Part shown: piece by piece, positions 39,263 to 49,744 of the stretch
How positions within the stretch are numbered: the stretch's first letter is position 1
Layout of the letters: every line of letters begins with the position of its first letter
Assembly (NCBI RefSeq): GCF_950066645.1
Contig: NZ_CATMFB010000017.1
Coordinates: forward strand, 1 to 64,000
DNA from: an uncultured Thalassolituus sp.
Lineage (GTDB): Bacteria; Pseudomonadota; Gammaproteobacteria; Pseudomonadales; Oceanobacteraceae
Reading direction: 5' to 3'
DNA length: 64,000 nucleotides
Notes under the pieces: generated by a model
What the model was told of the DNA's origin: nothing
The model's input: the letters and a program-made list of their open reading frames with translations, nothing else
Database searches by the model: none
Position numbers and translations under genes: made by a program

Positions 39263-39959
39263 TCTGCGAACTCTCCGTGGCTAGATAATAAAGTGCAGGT
39301 GTCACACCCGTGCAGGAACGTAATTCATCGAGCAGTGGCTCGTGTTGATCGGCTTTTAATCTGACTTCAATGACTTTCTCAATCAGTTTTCCGCCCTGAT
39401 TATTTTTGATCGTATCTGAGCGGATAAAGTAACTCTGAACACGGGATTTGTTTTCCAGATGAGCTTTGATATCTGCCCACTGGCGACTCTCACTGTATTT
39501 GAGGATCAGCATATACGAGGGCTCGAAACTGACAGACCGTGACAGGCCCCAGAGAACGACGGAAATAAACAGGCTGGCGATGATAGAAAGCTGGTAATAC
39601 TCCACGCCGTTGGCAATGCCGACGGTAATTGACCAGAAAATAAATGCAGTATCCCGCGGGTCTTTCACAGCCGTCCGGAAACGGATAATAGAAAGCGCAC
39701 CGATCATCCCTAATGACAGCATCAGATTGCCACTGATACCGATCACGATCGCGTTGATCGCAATCGCAACCATGACCAGTGTGATATTAAAATTCTTGGA
39801 ATAAAGAACGCCGTTGTAAGTCTGCCGGTATACCCAATATATAAACATCGCCATTACAAACGTGGCAGATAACGAAATAAATATCTGTAATGATCCAAGG
39901 GTTGAATCCAGCATCAGCTGGCTTGAATTAAACAGAGAACTGAGATCAGTGGGGGTCAT
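39171..39959 (-). CDS. DUF4956 membrane protein
   Basis: About 262 residues with four or so membrane segments (LQIFISLSATFVMAMFIYWV, ITLVMVAIAINAIVIGIS, LMLSLGMIGALSIIRF, YYQLSIIASLFISVVLWGL). The cytoplasmic hallmark LSIIRFRTAVKDPRDTAFIFW is clear. The family often travels with VTC polyphosphate polymerase genes, as here. ATG at 39959 is chosen (MTPTDLSSLF), but it has no good ribosome-binding site and may depend on coupling to the upstream gene. The last 28 residues overlap the next gene and look like an extension past the normal family end. Confidence 0.82.
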   Translation of the reverse strand: MTPTDLSSLFNSSQLMLDSTLGSLQIFISLSATFVMAMFIYWVYRQTYNGVLYSKNFNITLVMVAIAINAIVIGISGNLMLSLGMIGALSIIRFRTAVKDPRDTAFIFWSITVGIANGVEYYQLSIIASLFISVVLWGLSRSVSFEPSYMLILKYSESRQWADIKAHLENKSRVQSYFIRSDTIKNNQGGKLIEKVIEVRLKADQHEPLLDELRSCTGVTPALYYLATESSQNEYLFTIQLQRFIYRPGDRLRRIARRNTDH

Positions 39960-39982
39960 AATAATCAGTCGTGGTCGATGAA

Positions 39983-40705
39983 TTAAGCGCTGTAAAACTC
40001 GCGCATGTGCATACGCCCAAGGCAATATTTACTGATTGCCTGAGCGGTCGTCCCGTTGAGACGGAAAATCTGTGGAAACCACCCAGGGAGACAGTGATTG
40101 AATTTCACTTCCATAATGATGGTGTCACCCCGTTGAATCTGCTCCATTTCCAGTGAGTCGCAGAACAGATCGGTTTCCTCTGTGCTGATCCGGAGATTCA
40201 TATCGAACGTCACCCGGATGTCGTTGTAGTCCATGAGATACACTTCACGGTCATAATCGATCATCGCGGTAGGGCGGAAATAGCGGCGCTTGAGATCAAA
40301 AAAGATAGAGCGAGCACTGTTGGAATCTATGTCCAGTAACCAGTCGTAATCGCCCTCAATCATCTGATAGGCCTGCTCGCGGGAAATCGTTACCGAACTT
40401 TTATCCACAAACTGATTATGTTTCCGTTTGCGTTCGAGCTTTGCCCAGTTCTGATCGGGTGAATAGACGCGGATCCGGTATTTATCGCGCTCTTCGATAC
40501 CATCAAGCTTGTCTTCGACCGAGGTATTCAGAATGTCGTCAAAGTAGAGGCTGCGGATAAAATAACCGCGTTCACTTTTCTGATTCGGATCGCGCTCCAT
40601 CAGCTCACTCAGCAGGGCGCGTGCGTATTCGTAATCTGCATGACTGATAAAGAACTTTACTTCGTGACGTTTGACCGACAGGGCCTGCGTTCTGAGGGCC
40701 TTCAT
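39983..40705 (-). CDS. VTC-domain polyphosphate polymerase-like protein
   Basis: 240 residues matching the catalytic tunnel domain of yeast Vtc4. The basic and acidic residues lining it are all recognisable: RHEVKFFI, RSLYFDD, YRIRVYS, LERKRK, DYDREVYL and IMEVKFN. It probably makes polyphosphate or a related phosphate polymer from nucleotide; this is family inference. It has no membrane segment, so the adjacent DUF4956 protein is the likely membrane partner. One base separates it from the upstream lamin-tail gene. Confidence 0.87.
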   Translation of the reverse strand: MKALRTQALSVKRHEVKFFISHADYEYARALLSELMERDPNQKSERGYFIRSLYFDDILNTSVEDKLDGIEERDKYRIRVYSPDQNWAKLERKRKHNQFVDKSSVTISREQAYQMIEGDYDWLLDIDSNSARSIFFDLKRRYFRPTAMIDYDREVYLMDYNDIRVTFDMNLRISTEETDLFCDSLEMEQIQRGDTIIMEVKFNHCLPGWFPQIFRLNGTTAQAISKYCLGRMHMREFYSA

Positions 40706-40706
40706 A

Positions 40707-41210
40707 TCAGCGTCCTGTCCCGGATGTTTCCTGGTAGAAAACTTCAGTGATACTCAGGTCATTGCCCGGGCGGCCCATAGTGAAGGAGCCTTCGTAATTT
40801 GGCGGTGCGAGCAGGGTCATCCTGTCGATCTGTGATTTACCGTCGCGCGCCGTCAGCACCAGGGTTTCACCGTTCCCCAGATTAAAATTCAGCCTGGCAC
40901 TGCCATAGGGCGCTGAATCGGATGCTTTTCCATACACCCTGAGCGTCTGATGTGAGCCGATCACCCAGTCGCTGGTGAACTGCCACTTAGTAGGATCATC
41001 AAGATTATCGGACAGAAAATAGCCCTTCATACTGATGCTGTTCAGTGTCGGGTTGTAGAGATCCAGCCAGTCTTCTTTTGCGTTGTTCGTGAAGGACGCT
41101 TCTTTCAGATAGACCGTACTGGCGCTCTGGCTCTGGCTCAGCCAGAACAGCGCCGGAGTCAGAAGCGTGAACAGTAAGACCAGAATGTGAAGAGGTTGAA
41201 ATCTCGGCAT
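40707..41210 (-). CDS. Exported lamin-tail-domain protein
   Basis: 167 residues. An N-terminal signal or anchor (LHILVLLFTLLTPALFWLSQ) is followed by one lamin-tail (LTD) domain of about 110 residues: VYLKEASFTNNAKEDWLDLYNPT, ISMKGYFLSDNLDDPTKWQF and LNFNLGNGETLVL. LTD domains are often found in secreted proteins, including next to CotH kinases. Here no CotH is present. It appears to be the first gene of the VTC/DUF4956/beta-helix operon. Confidence 0.75.
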   Translation of the reverse strand: MPRFQPLHILVLLFTLLTPALFWLSQSQSASTVYLKEASFTNNAKEDWLDLYNPTLNSISMKGYFLSDNLDDPTKWQFTSDWVIGSHQTLRVYGKASDSAPYGSARLNFNLGNGETLVLTARDGKSQIDRMTLLAPPNYEGSFTMGRPGNDLSITEVFYQETSGTGR

Positions 41211-41604
41211 AGCTCTGTGGCTGCAATATGACAGAATTGCTGCATTTTAATGCAATTAAGATGTATTCGTATTTATTTTTGTATAGAAGTGTGGGACGCA
41301 CGGAACCCTCGCAGATCACCATAGTGAGCCGGCTGTTCGGGATGTGAGATTCTGAAATGCGTTCTGGAAGAGAATGGTAGGCAGTAGCTGTCATCGGCGT
41401 TGTGATACGCGCGGGGTACGCCCCTTGTATGTCAGTGATATGACAGCAACAGCCTGTCCCAGCAGTTTCAGCGTATTGTATGCGGATAATTTCATTGAAC
41501 TCCGTTGGCCGTATTGGACAGCAACGCCATGGTGCCAGCATAGCTGTCACAGAACGGACACGTCCCGTCTCCTTACTGAGCGCTCCAAAAATGGGGGACG
41601 AACA
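41211..41604. other. Divergent intergenic region of 394 bases
   Basis: It separates the leftward lamin-tail operon from the rightward phosphoesterase gene, so it should hold both promoters. I see two short palindromes, TGCATTTTAATGCA (41241-41254) and TGTCA-GTGATA-TGACA (about 41429-41444), but no clear operator family. The track's ORFs here (minus 41005-41550 and the upstream extension of the phosphoesterase frame) lack signals and look non-coding. Confidence 0.5.
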
Positions 41605-43614
41605 ATGAACAATACGAAATTAATAGCGCAGCTTACGTTGCTCGCTGCGGCAGTTACGCTGACGGCGTGTGGTGGAGACAGCAATAACTCCGATTCAGAT
41701 GATGTCGCTACAGAGCTGCCTGTGGTGGAAACACCTCAGAATGAGGCATCACCGGGTGATGACGACAGTCGCCACTCTGTCTTTACACTTGGGGTTTTGC
41801 CGGACACCCAGGGTGGCTCAGATGCTACCGGACAGGCGCATGTTGCCATACACCCAATGGATGAGGTTCTGAAGCACCAGTTAGCCGCTGGTGTGAATCT
41901 GGTCATCCCGGTTGGCGATCTGACCGATAAAGGTTCTGCTGTGGAATGGGAAGAGTGGACCAGCGTTGCTCGCCCATACAAAGAGCAGGGTATGGAGTTT
42001 CTCCCGGTAATGGGTAATCACGAGCTGAATTATTCATATACCACGGGTTGGATAAACGCGATGCGGGAATTTATTCCTGAAGATGCAGTGCATATGCCGG
42101 GCTACGAGTGGATAAATTATTACGTTATCCGTGAAAACGTTCTGATGATCGGCCTTGCATACTACAACCTTCCTCTGGCAATTAATTGGATAGAAGACGT
42201 TGTCGCAACGCACCGCGCTGACGTAGATCACATTGTGGTTGCGAGTCACGATGGTCTGATTGGCGCCAAGTATGGTCAGACTCGTGAGCAGATTGTTGAA
42301 GGCACAAAAGATGACGACTGGGTGTACAGCGTTGCGGATGAAATTCGCGCATTTTTTGCAGAGCATGATGTCATTTATGTACAGGGGCACGAGCACCAGT
42401 ACCAGCGATCTCTTATTGCGCGTGATACCGCTCAGACGTCTTTCCCATCAGGTTCAACACCCGAAGGCGGAAACTACCGTATGAACGTCTATACCCAGAT
42501 TCTGTCCGGTAATGCCTCTTATAAGGGGTATGAATTCCGTTATGGTGAGCGTGAACTGGTGCAGATGATCGTCGCTCAGAAAAACGCGACCATGAGCGGG
42601 GGATCTGATCACTTTGATGTGAATTCCAGCTGGTTGCGGTTTGATAATGATCGGGTGGATTACGCCTCTTACTACGCAGAGCATACCGCTCAGAATAACA
42701 ACAGTGATCAGGATTTTGATGCAGACTGGCACCTGATGGATAAATTCAGTCGCACAATTAATCGCTGTGAAACCGTGATTTATCCTAACAATATTCCTGA
42801 AGGTACGCGGGCAGTTATGGTCTTTCAGCCAGAGTACCTGACGGATTACTGTCTGGCTGACGATGGTTCTATGGCGCGTCTGGTCGGTGGAAGTAACGAT
42901 ACGTTTAACCGTACCGACAGCCGTACTCGCGATATGGGCTATACCCCAGGGTTCAGCCGTGCAGAAACCCTGACAGACCTGACCCGCCTTGCCTATCAGT
43001 GGTTGTACCAGTACCACGAAAGCTGGACTCCGAATCTGAATTCTGGAGTACGGGTGATTCCAGACGGCGAGGCCGGCGAACTGGTCATTCCTGAAGTCAC
43101 GGTCGATCTGAAAGAGCACGTTACTCTCAGTTGGACGCCAGCGACGGAAACTACGGTATCTGACATTCTGATTGTATCGGGCACTCAGAATCAGACAGGC
43201 GTGTATCAGGGAGATTACGGTGAACCTAAAGATATGCAGGCAGATACCGGACTGACGGTGAAAGACGGCGATGGTGATGATATGGCGAAGCCAGCCGTTG
43301 TTCTGCCGGCCAGCGCAACTGGCTCGTGGGATATTTCAGACGCAGTGGCTGATCCCTATGCCGTCGCCTTCACGGCTTCTGAAAATGTCACAGGAGACGG
43401 CGTGATACTGGCCCGTCGTGCCGGCGATAGCTGGCAGCCATTGGCAGATACTGGCTGCATTATTGAAGGCATCTGGCTCGAAAGCTATATCACCAGTCCG
43501 CCAGCCCGAAGTGCAGCGTGCGAAGGTAGTGCTGTGTTGGGTTATGACGCGGACGACAACATCTGGTGGTCGATTCTCACCGAGGATACAGAGCTGGCAC
43601 TGATCAGCCGCTAA
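41605..43614 (+). CDS. Metallophosphoesterase lipoprotein
   Basis: About 669 residues. A lipoprotein signal peptide ends LTLLAAAVTLTAC, with Cys20 as the lipid anchor. Calcineurin-like motifs follow: LGVLPDTQGG, GDLTDKG, VMGNHELN, VASHDG and QGHEHQYQRS. The first motif has DTQ in place of DxH. The C-terminal 300 or so residues form unassigned, probably beta-rich, domains. It should face the periplasm or outside and cleave phosphate esters; the substrate is unknown. GGGGGACG upstream supports the ATG at 41605. It is divergent from the polyphosphate-type cluster, so a functional link is possible. Confidence 0.85.
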   Translation: MNNTKLIAQLTLLAAAVTLTACGGDSNNSDSDDVATELPVVETPQNEASPGDDDSRHSVFTLGVLPDTQGGSDATGQAHVAIHPMDEVLKHQLAAGVNLVIPVGDLTDKGSAVEWEEWTSVARPYKEQGMEFLPVMGNHELNYSYTTGWINAMREFIPEDAVHMPGYEWINYYVIRENVLMIGLAYYNLPLAINWIEDVVATHRADVDHIVVASHDGLIGAKYGQTREQIVEGTKDDDWVYSVADEIRAFFAEHDVIYVQGHEHQYQRSLIARDTAQTSFPSGSTPEGGNYRMNVYTQILSGNASYKGYEFRYGERELVQMIVAQKNATMSGGSDHFDVNSSWLRFDNDRVDYASYYAEHTAQNNNSDQDFDADWHLMDKFSRTINRCETVIYPNNIPEGTRAVMVFQPEYLTDYCLADDGSMARLVGGSNDTFNRTDSRTRDMGYTPGFSRAETLTDLTRLAYQWLYQYHESWTPNLNSGVRVIPDGEAGELVIPEVTVDLKEHVTLSWTPATETTVSDILIVSGTQNQTGVYQGDYGEPKDMQADTGLTVKDGDGDDMAKPAVVLPASATGSWDISDAVADPYAVAFTASENVTGDGVILARRAGDSWQPLADTGCIIEGIWLESYITSPPARSAACEGSAVLGYDADDNIWWSILTEDTELALISR

Positions 43615-43624
43615 TTCCTACTCA

Positions 43625-43652
43625 CATAAGCCCCGGCCAGTCCGGGGCTTAT
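43625..43652. terminator. Bidirectional terminator between phosphoesterase and LysR genes
   Basis: AAGCCCCGG-CCAGT-CCGGGGCTTATT forms a stem of about nine base pairs between convergent genes. The T-runs are short. Confidence 0.65.
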
Positions 43653-44527
43653 TCCGGATTCAGATGTTCTGACAGATAATCCAGCAGCATACTGACCTTC
43701 AACGACAGCTGTCGCCCGGGTGGATACAACGCCCAGATACCATCATCAGGCGGGGCAAACTTTTCCAGTACTTCCACAAGTTCGCCACTCTGAAGTGCGG
43801 GTTCAACGTAGTAATCCGGCAGCTGAATAATGCCCAGTCCGCGTCGTGCCGCATCGAGCAGAGCATCGCCACTGTTACAGCGCAGGCGGCCATCGACCTT
43901 CATCATGCGTTCGCCACCGGCATCATGAAATCGCCAGTAATCCAGAGTTCCAGGCATACAGGTATGAGAATGCAGCGCGTCGGGTGTTTCGGGTTTGCCG
44001 TGGCGTCGCAGATAGTCCGGTGATGCGCAGGTGAACAGACGGCGGTTGCCCAGACGTCTGGCGACCAGATCCTGACTCTCAATGCGTCCCAGCCTGACGG
44101 CCAGGTCGTAATTTCCCGCAATGATATCGAGTGTCTTATTCGTGAGTTCGCAGTAGAGACTGATCTCGGGGTACAGGGTGAGAAACTGATTCAGAAGGGG
44201 AGCCAGATGGCGCTCTCCGTAGGTCACGGGTGCGGTTATCCGGATCAGTCCCTGAGGCACACTCTGCAGCTGATTTACCGCTCTTTCTGCGTTGCTCAGG
44301 GCATCCAGTAAGGGGCGGCAGGACTGATAGTAAATCTGACCCGCCTCCGTCAGACTGACACGACGGGTCGTGCGATAAAACAGATCAATGCCCAGGCGTT
44401 TTTCCAGCATACGTATCTGTCGGCTGACCTGTGCTGTGGATATTCCGAGGTCTTCAGCAGCGCGTGTGAAATTGCCGCTGTCGGCCACCGCCAGGAACTC
44501 ACTGACGCCCTGCCACTGTTGAATCAT
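43649..44527 (-). CDS. LysR-family transcriptional regulator
   Basis: 292 residues: an N-terminal winged helix (FLAVADSGNFTRAAEDLGISTAQVSRQIRMLEKRLG) and a C-terminal effector-binding domain. It is transcribed away from frmA with a 101-base gap, so it is a candidate regulator of the formaldehyde genes. The sequence resembles the LysR genes often found beside S-(hydroxymethyl)glutathione dehydrogenase in marine gammaproteobacteria. The inducer is not known. Confidence 0.9.
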   Translation of the reverse strand: MIQQWQGVSEFLAVADSGNFTRAAEDLGISTAQVSRQIRMLEKRLGIDLFYRTTRRVSLTEAGQIYYQSCRPLLDALSNAERAVNQLQSVPQGLIRITAPVTYGERHLAPLLNQFLTLYPEISLYCELTNKTLDIIAGNYDLAVRLGRIESQDLVARRLGNRRLFTCASPDYLRRHGKPETPDALHSHTCMPGTLDYWRFHDAGGERMMKVDGRLRCNSGDALLDAARRGLGIIQLPDYYVEPALQSGELVEVLEKFAPPDDGIWALYPPGRQLSLKVSMLLDYLSEHLNPE

Positions 44528-44604
44528 TATTACCTGTGTGTAAAAGTGATTTTATAAAAACCCGGATTATCCATATCTGGTAACGAACTACAATCGGAAG
44601 CTGA

Positions 44605-45750
<1,146 letters not shown>

Positions 45751-45764
45751 TCCGGAGTGCAGGG

Positions 45765-46598
45765 ATGAAAAAAGTCAGCGAATATCTTTGCTTTAACGGA
45801 CGTCAGCTTCAGTACAGTCACACCTCGGCCGTACTGAACTGCGAGATGCGTTTCGGAATATTTCTTCCGCCGCAGGCAGAAAAGAAAAAGGTACCAGTGC
45901 TTTACTGGCTGTCAGGGCTGACCTGCACCGACGAAAATTTTACCCAGAAAGCCGGGGCTCAGAGAATCGCGGCCGAACTGGGTATCGCGTTGGTGATGCC
46001 TGACACGTCACCACGCGGTGAAGACGTGCCTGATGACGAAAATGGTGCATACGATTTTGGGCTTGGCGCAGGCTTTTATCTTAATGCGACTCAGGCTCCG
46101 TGGTCGAAGCACTACCGCATGTACGACTATATCGTCAGCGAACTGCCTGAGTTGATCGAAGCAGAGTTCTCTGTGAACGGCATGCGCAGCATCAGCGGGC
46201 ACTCGATGGGGGGGCATGGTGCCATCACGATTGGCCTGAAAAACCCCGACAAGTACCGCAGTATTTCGGCATTCAGCCCCATCAGTAACCCAGTGAACTG
46301 CCCATGGGGGCAGAAAGCGCTTGGTCTTTACCTGGGCGACGATCAGGAAGCCTGGGCGGCGTATGACTCAAGCGAGCTGCTCCGCCGGGCCACCGAACAG
46401 CTGCCACTGCTTGTCGATCAGGGCCTGGCGGACAACTTCCTCACCGAGCAACTGCGCCCCGAAACCCTCGACGACGCAGCAACGGAATCGGGCTACAGAA
46501 TGACCCTGCGCCGCCAGCCGGGGTATGACCACAGTTATTTCTTTATCTCGACCTTTATCGAAGATCATCTGCGTTTTCATGCGCAACACCTTATCTGA
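45765..46598 (+). CDS. fghA: S-formylglutathione hydrolase
   Basis: Releases formate and glutathione, completing formaldehyde detoxification. 277 residues: esterase D family with nucleophile motif [25 protein letters not shown] near the N-terminus, and the catalytic His in GYDHSYFF. The ATG at 45765 has GGAG upstream; the track begins six residues earlier. Fourteen bases after frmA. Confidence 0.95.
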   Translation: MKKVSEYLCFNGRQLQYSHTSAVLNCEMRFGIFLPPQAEKKKVPVLYWLSGLTCTDENFTQKAGAQRIAAELGIALVMPDTSPRGEDVPDDENGAYDFGLGAGFYLNATQAPWSKHYRMYDYIVSELPELIEAEFSVNGMRSISGHSMGGHGAITIGLKNPDKYRSISAFSPISNPVNCPWGQKALGLYLGDDQEAWAAYDSSELLRRATEQLPLLVDQGLADNFLTEQLRPETLDDAATESGYRMTLRRQPGYDHSYFFISTFIEDHLRFHAQHLI

Positions 46599-46618
46599 GG
46601 GAGACTCAGGTGTCTTTT

Positions 46619-46645
46619 GCCCGGCTATGCCGGGCTTTTTTTTAT
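46619..46645 (+). terminator. Intrinsic terminator of frmA-fghA
   Basis: GCCCGGC-TAT-GCCGGGC followed by TTTTTTTTATC, about 20 bases after the fghA stop. Confidence 0.92.
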
Positions 46646-46720
46646 CGCATTACTGTGACACCGGATGAAAGTGTCGGGCACAGTGTCTGTGTCAGGCTGT
46701 GAAGGAGTCGTAACAGGGCC

Positions 46721-48409
46721 ATGGATGAGAAAACCGGGAAGTTTTACAGCGATCACGTCAGTGATGTATTTGCGCGTTACGATGCTGTTGATAGCCCCGT
46801 CGCTAAGTATTTCTCGCAAGCCTTTCCTCAGCTGGGCAGCAGAATACTCGATATTGGATGTGGCACAGGGCGTGACCTGCGGGCCTTAATCGCAGCAGGC
46901 TACAAGGCCTGCGGAATTGAGCCCGTCGACGAATTAAGAAAACGGGCAATTCAGAACCATCCAGAGCTGAGTGATTGTCTGAAGCCGGGAGTTCTTCCCG
47001 GATATAAAGAAGAAAAAAAGTACGACGGTATTCTCTGTAGCGCTGTGTTAATGCACATTCCTCAAGGCCAGCAGCTCGAGGCCTTTCTTGATATCCGCAA
47101 CTTACTGAGGGTAGGCGGGCACCTGTTACTGTCAGTTCCAGAAAACCGTAATGATCTCGACGAAGAATTAAGAGATCCCAATGGTCGATTGTTTATTCCG
47201 ACTGATCCACAAAGAATCCGCCTGATAGCCGAGCAGATCGGATTTACTTTTCTTAGTTTAAGTACTGACGACGATGCTCTGGGAAGGGCGGGACATTCCT
47301 GGAATACGCTGATATTCGAGAAATCCAGTGAGGCAAACCGGCCGCTGGATCGTATCGAGTCTGTATTGAGAATCGACAAAAAAGTCGCTACCTACAAGCT
47401 CGCGCTGCTACGGGCTTTCTGTGACATCGCAGAACGTGATGAGAACGCCGTAACATGGTTCGCCGATGGTTACGTAGGAATGCCGATAGAAGCGCTGGCA
47501 GAGTGTTGGTTAGCGTATTACTGGCCGCTCGTTGCTGCTCCTGTGCATATTCCGCAGAGTCAGACAGACTTCGAGTATTCAAAAAAGCGTCTTTTAATCA
47601 GAGAAAGTTTGAAAAAATTAATCGAGCTGGCCTCGTATGGAGAGGAAATTACCCCTGAAACTGCCTATGCAATCCTACTGGCTTCATGGAAGAAAGGAAC
47701 TTATTCGAAAGATATTAAAGCGCAATTAAACCTAGTTCTTAAGACATTCACCAAGGCGATCATTACAGGCCCCGTACGTTACTCAGAGGGTGGAGGCATG
47801 TATCACTATGACGCCTCTGCATCACTTGTAATGATTGAGTCTGATTTATGGCGGGAGTTCTGTTTATCCAGTCACTGGATCAGAGACTCAATTATTCTCA
47901 GGTGGGCAGAATTGTCTGAAAAGTTCGCAAGGAAGAATTGTCCTGAGATAAACAAAGGAATAGCTCTTCCGTTCCTATTGCCGAACGTTGACTTAAAGCG
48001 AGAGCAGTCTATTGCCCGTCAGATGTATGAGGAGCATCCGAACCTTACCTGCGTATGGACGGATAAAAAGATTACTCTTGCTTCGATGGATGTCGATCAT
48101 GCGTTGCCGTTTTCTCTCTGGCGAAATAATGATTTATGGAATCTCCTGCCTGCAGCACGAAAGGTGAATAACGAGAAGCGGGATAAAATCCCAACACCTG
48201 AATTATTACGTCGCCGCAAGGAAGCGATTGTCGAAACCTGGCGCTTTGCTAATGATAAGCAACCGCTCGTTTTTGAGTTCGAAATATATCGAACGTTAGG
48301 AAGATTCCGTGAGGAGTCCTGGGAGCAGGAGCTTTTTCAATATATGTCTGAGCGAGCAGCAGTGGCGATTTATCGGCGGGGCGAGACTGCGTGGGATTTT
48401 GGTGCTTAA
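46721..48409 (+). CDS. Class I SAM methyltransferase fused to an HNH endonuclease domain
   Basis: 562 residues. The N-terminus (about 1-205) is a class I methyltransferase with motif I ILDIGCGTGRDLRALIAAG, GIEP after strand 2, and LLRVGGHLLLSVPEN. The middle (about 220-420) is helical and begins KKVATYKLALLRAFCDIAE, a pattern I associate with HNH restriction-type proteins. The C-terminus (about 440-510) has an HNH-like site: DVDHALPFSLWRNNDLWNLLPAARKVNNEKRD. The gene is richer in A+T than its neighbours and stands alone between two unrelated operons, suggesting transfer. No DNA-methylase DPPY motif is seen. A phage-defence role is possible but unproved. Confidence 0.75.
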   Translation: MDEKTGKFYSDHVSDVFARYDAVDSPVAKYFSQAFPQLGSRILDIGCGTGRDLRALIAAGYKACGIEPVDELRKRAIQNHPELSDCLKPGVLPGYKEEKKYDGILCSAVLMHIPQGQQLEAFLDIRNLLRVGGHLLLSVPENRNDLDEELRDPNGRLFIPTDPQRIRLIAEQIGFTFLSLSTDDDALGRAGHSWNTLIFEKSSEANRPLDRIESVLRIDKKVATYKLALLRAFCDIAERDENAVTWFADGYVGMPIEALAECWLAYYWPLVAAPVHIPQSQTDFEYSKKRLLIRESLKKLIELASYGEEITPETAYAILLASWKKGTYSKDIKAQLNLVLKTFTKAIITGPVRYSEGGGMYHYDASASLVMIESDLWREFCLSSHWIRDSIILRWAELSEKFARKNCPEINKGIALPFLLPNVDLKREQSIARQMYEEHPNLTCVWTDKKITLASMDVDHALPFSLWRNNDLWNLLPAARKVNNEKRDKIPTPELLRRRKEAIVETWRFANDKQPLVFEFEIYRTLGRFREESWEQELFQYMSERAAVAIYRRGETAWDFGA

Positions 48410-48427
48410 CCGTTACATTGCTGGCTG

Positions 48428-48444
48428 TAGGGTGCGCACTGCGC
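48428..48444. other. Short perfect hairpin between HNH fusion and mtnC
   Basis: GGTGCGCA/TGCGCACC in the gap between convergent genes. There is no T-run, so terminator function is doubtful. Confidence 0.35.
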
Positions 48445-48466
48445 ACCTTCAGCCGGTAGTGCGATC

Positions 48467-49174
48467 TCAGATATCCGCAAAATCAGACACGGCTTTATGC
48501 GCCGCATCCGTCGGTAATTCTGTATCGCGGATAACCCAGCAGGTCTGCATTCCTGCTTCTTTGGCTGCGTCCAGTTCTTCTTTGATATCGGATAAAAACA
48601 GGACGTCGCTGGCCTGCAGGCCTTCGTGGGTTTTCTGTAGCTCGGCGAGGATGTTCAGGTACGATTGAGCTTCGCGTTTGTGGCCCATCAGGGTGTCGAA
48701 GTGTCCGCTGAACAGTGACAGGAGGTCGCCGTCCTGTGAGTAGCCAAAAAACAGCTTCTGCGCTTTTACTGAACCTGATGAATATACGTAGACCGGAAGC
48801 TCTTCGTCGTACCATTTTTCAAGGTGTTGGGTGGCGTCAGGGTACATGTGTGCTGCGTAGTCCCCGTTCTGGTATCCCGCCTCCCAGATTAATCCCTGCA
48901 GCGTTTTTAACGGTGTCGCTTTGCTGTCTTTTGCGATCCAGGTCTGCAGCTGATCAATCAGCTGGCTGACGTCGGCCGGGTCTATGTCGTTGCCTTCGGC
49001 AGCGGCCAGTTCTGCGGTCTGCTTCAGGGCGCTCTGCACGATGTCGTCGTCGAGGTGCTCGCGCACGTAGTCTGGCAGGTGCTCTGCAGCGTAGGGGAAC
49101 AGCACATCTTTCACAAAACTAATGGAAGAGGTGGTGCCTTCGATGTCGGTCAGTATCAGTTTGACGTTCTGCAT
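48467..49174 (-). CDS. mtnC: Enolase-phosphatase E1 (MtnC)
   Basis: Methionine salvage: enolises and dephosphorylates 2,3-diketo-5-methylthiopentyl-1-phosphate. 235 residues of HAD fold starting LILTDIEGTTSSISFVKDVLFPYA, with the SSGSVKAQ loop and late motif FLSDIKEELDAA. Last gene of the leftward mtnABDC operon. Confidence 0.95.
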   Translation of the reverse strand: MQNVKLILTDIEGTTSSISFVKDVLFPYAAEHLPDYVREHLDDDIVQSALKQTAELAAAEGNDIDPADVSQLIDQLQTWIAKDSKATPLKTLQGLIWEAGYQNGDYAAHMYPDATQHLEKWYDEELPVYVYSSGSVKAQKLFFGYSQDGDLLSLFSGHFDTLMGHKREAQSYLNILAELQKTHEGLQASDVLFLSDIKEELDAAKEAGMQTCWVIRDTELPTDAAHKAVSDFADI

Positions 49175-49191
49175 CAGTATTTTACTTACCT

Positions 49192-49737
49192 TCAGTTCTC
49201 TAGGCGGTTAAAGCGGGTAGCAATGTCGCTGCCGGTGAAGTTCGCGACCCAGCCTTCCGGGTTGTTGAACAGGCGGATGGCGATAAAGTTCGGGTTAGGC
49301 CCCATATCAAACCAGTGGGTCGTGTTCGCGGGTACGCTGATCAGGTCGCCCTGAGTGCAGAGCACTTCGTAGACTTTTTCACCGATATGCAGAGTAAACA
49401 GCCCCTGACCGCCAACAAAGAAGCGTACTTCGTCTTCGCTGTGGGTGTGCTCGCTGAGGAATTTCTGACGGAATTCATCTTTCTGCGGGTGATCGGCCGC
49501 GAGGCTGACGACGTCCACGGTCTGGTAGCCGTCTTCCTGCATCAGACGGTCGATGTCTTTGCGGTAAGCGGCGATCACATCTTCCTGAGAGGCACCCGGC
49601 TCCAGTTCAGCGTCGGTCTGCCACTGTTCGTAACGTACACCGGCTTCAGCCAGGTGAGCGGCCATTTTTTCTTTGCTGTCGGTGGTGAACAGCAGGTTGG
49701 TGACGTCGTGGTCTGTGTATACGCGGAGTACGCTCAT
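49192..49737 (-). CDS. mtnD: Acireductone dioxygenase (MtnD)
   Basis: Metal-dependent dioxygenase of methionine salvage; iron gives the ketoacid precursor of methionine, nickel an off-pathway product. 181 residues of cupin fold with metal ligands in SEHTHSEDEVRFF and the late His in VPANTTHWFDMG. Operon spacing is 17 bases to mtnC and 7 bases from mtnB. Confidence 0.95.
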   Translation of the reverse strand: MSVLRVYTDHDVTNLLFTTDSKEKMAAHLAEAGVRYEQWQTDAELEPGASQEDVIAAYRKDIDRLMQEDGYQTVDVVSLAADHPQKDEFRQKFLSEHTHSEDEVRFFVGGQGLFTLHIGEKVYEVLCTQGDLISVPANTTHWFDMGPNPNFIAIRLFNNPEGWVANFTGSDIATRFNRLEN

Positions 49738-49744
49738 AATGGCC

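Noticed and set aside
41005-41550. Minus-strand ORF in the lamin-tail/phosphoesterase gap
   Set aside because: Overlaps the lamin-tail gene in another frame, whose signal peptide and domain are clear; no support for this frame.
46721-48409. Full type II restriction-modification system
   Set aside because: No DNA-methylase DPPY or PC motif and no separate restriction or specificity gene nearby.
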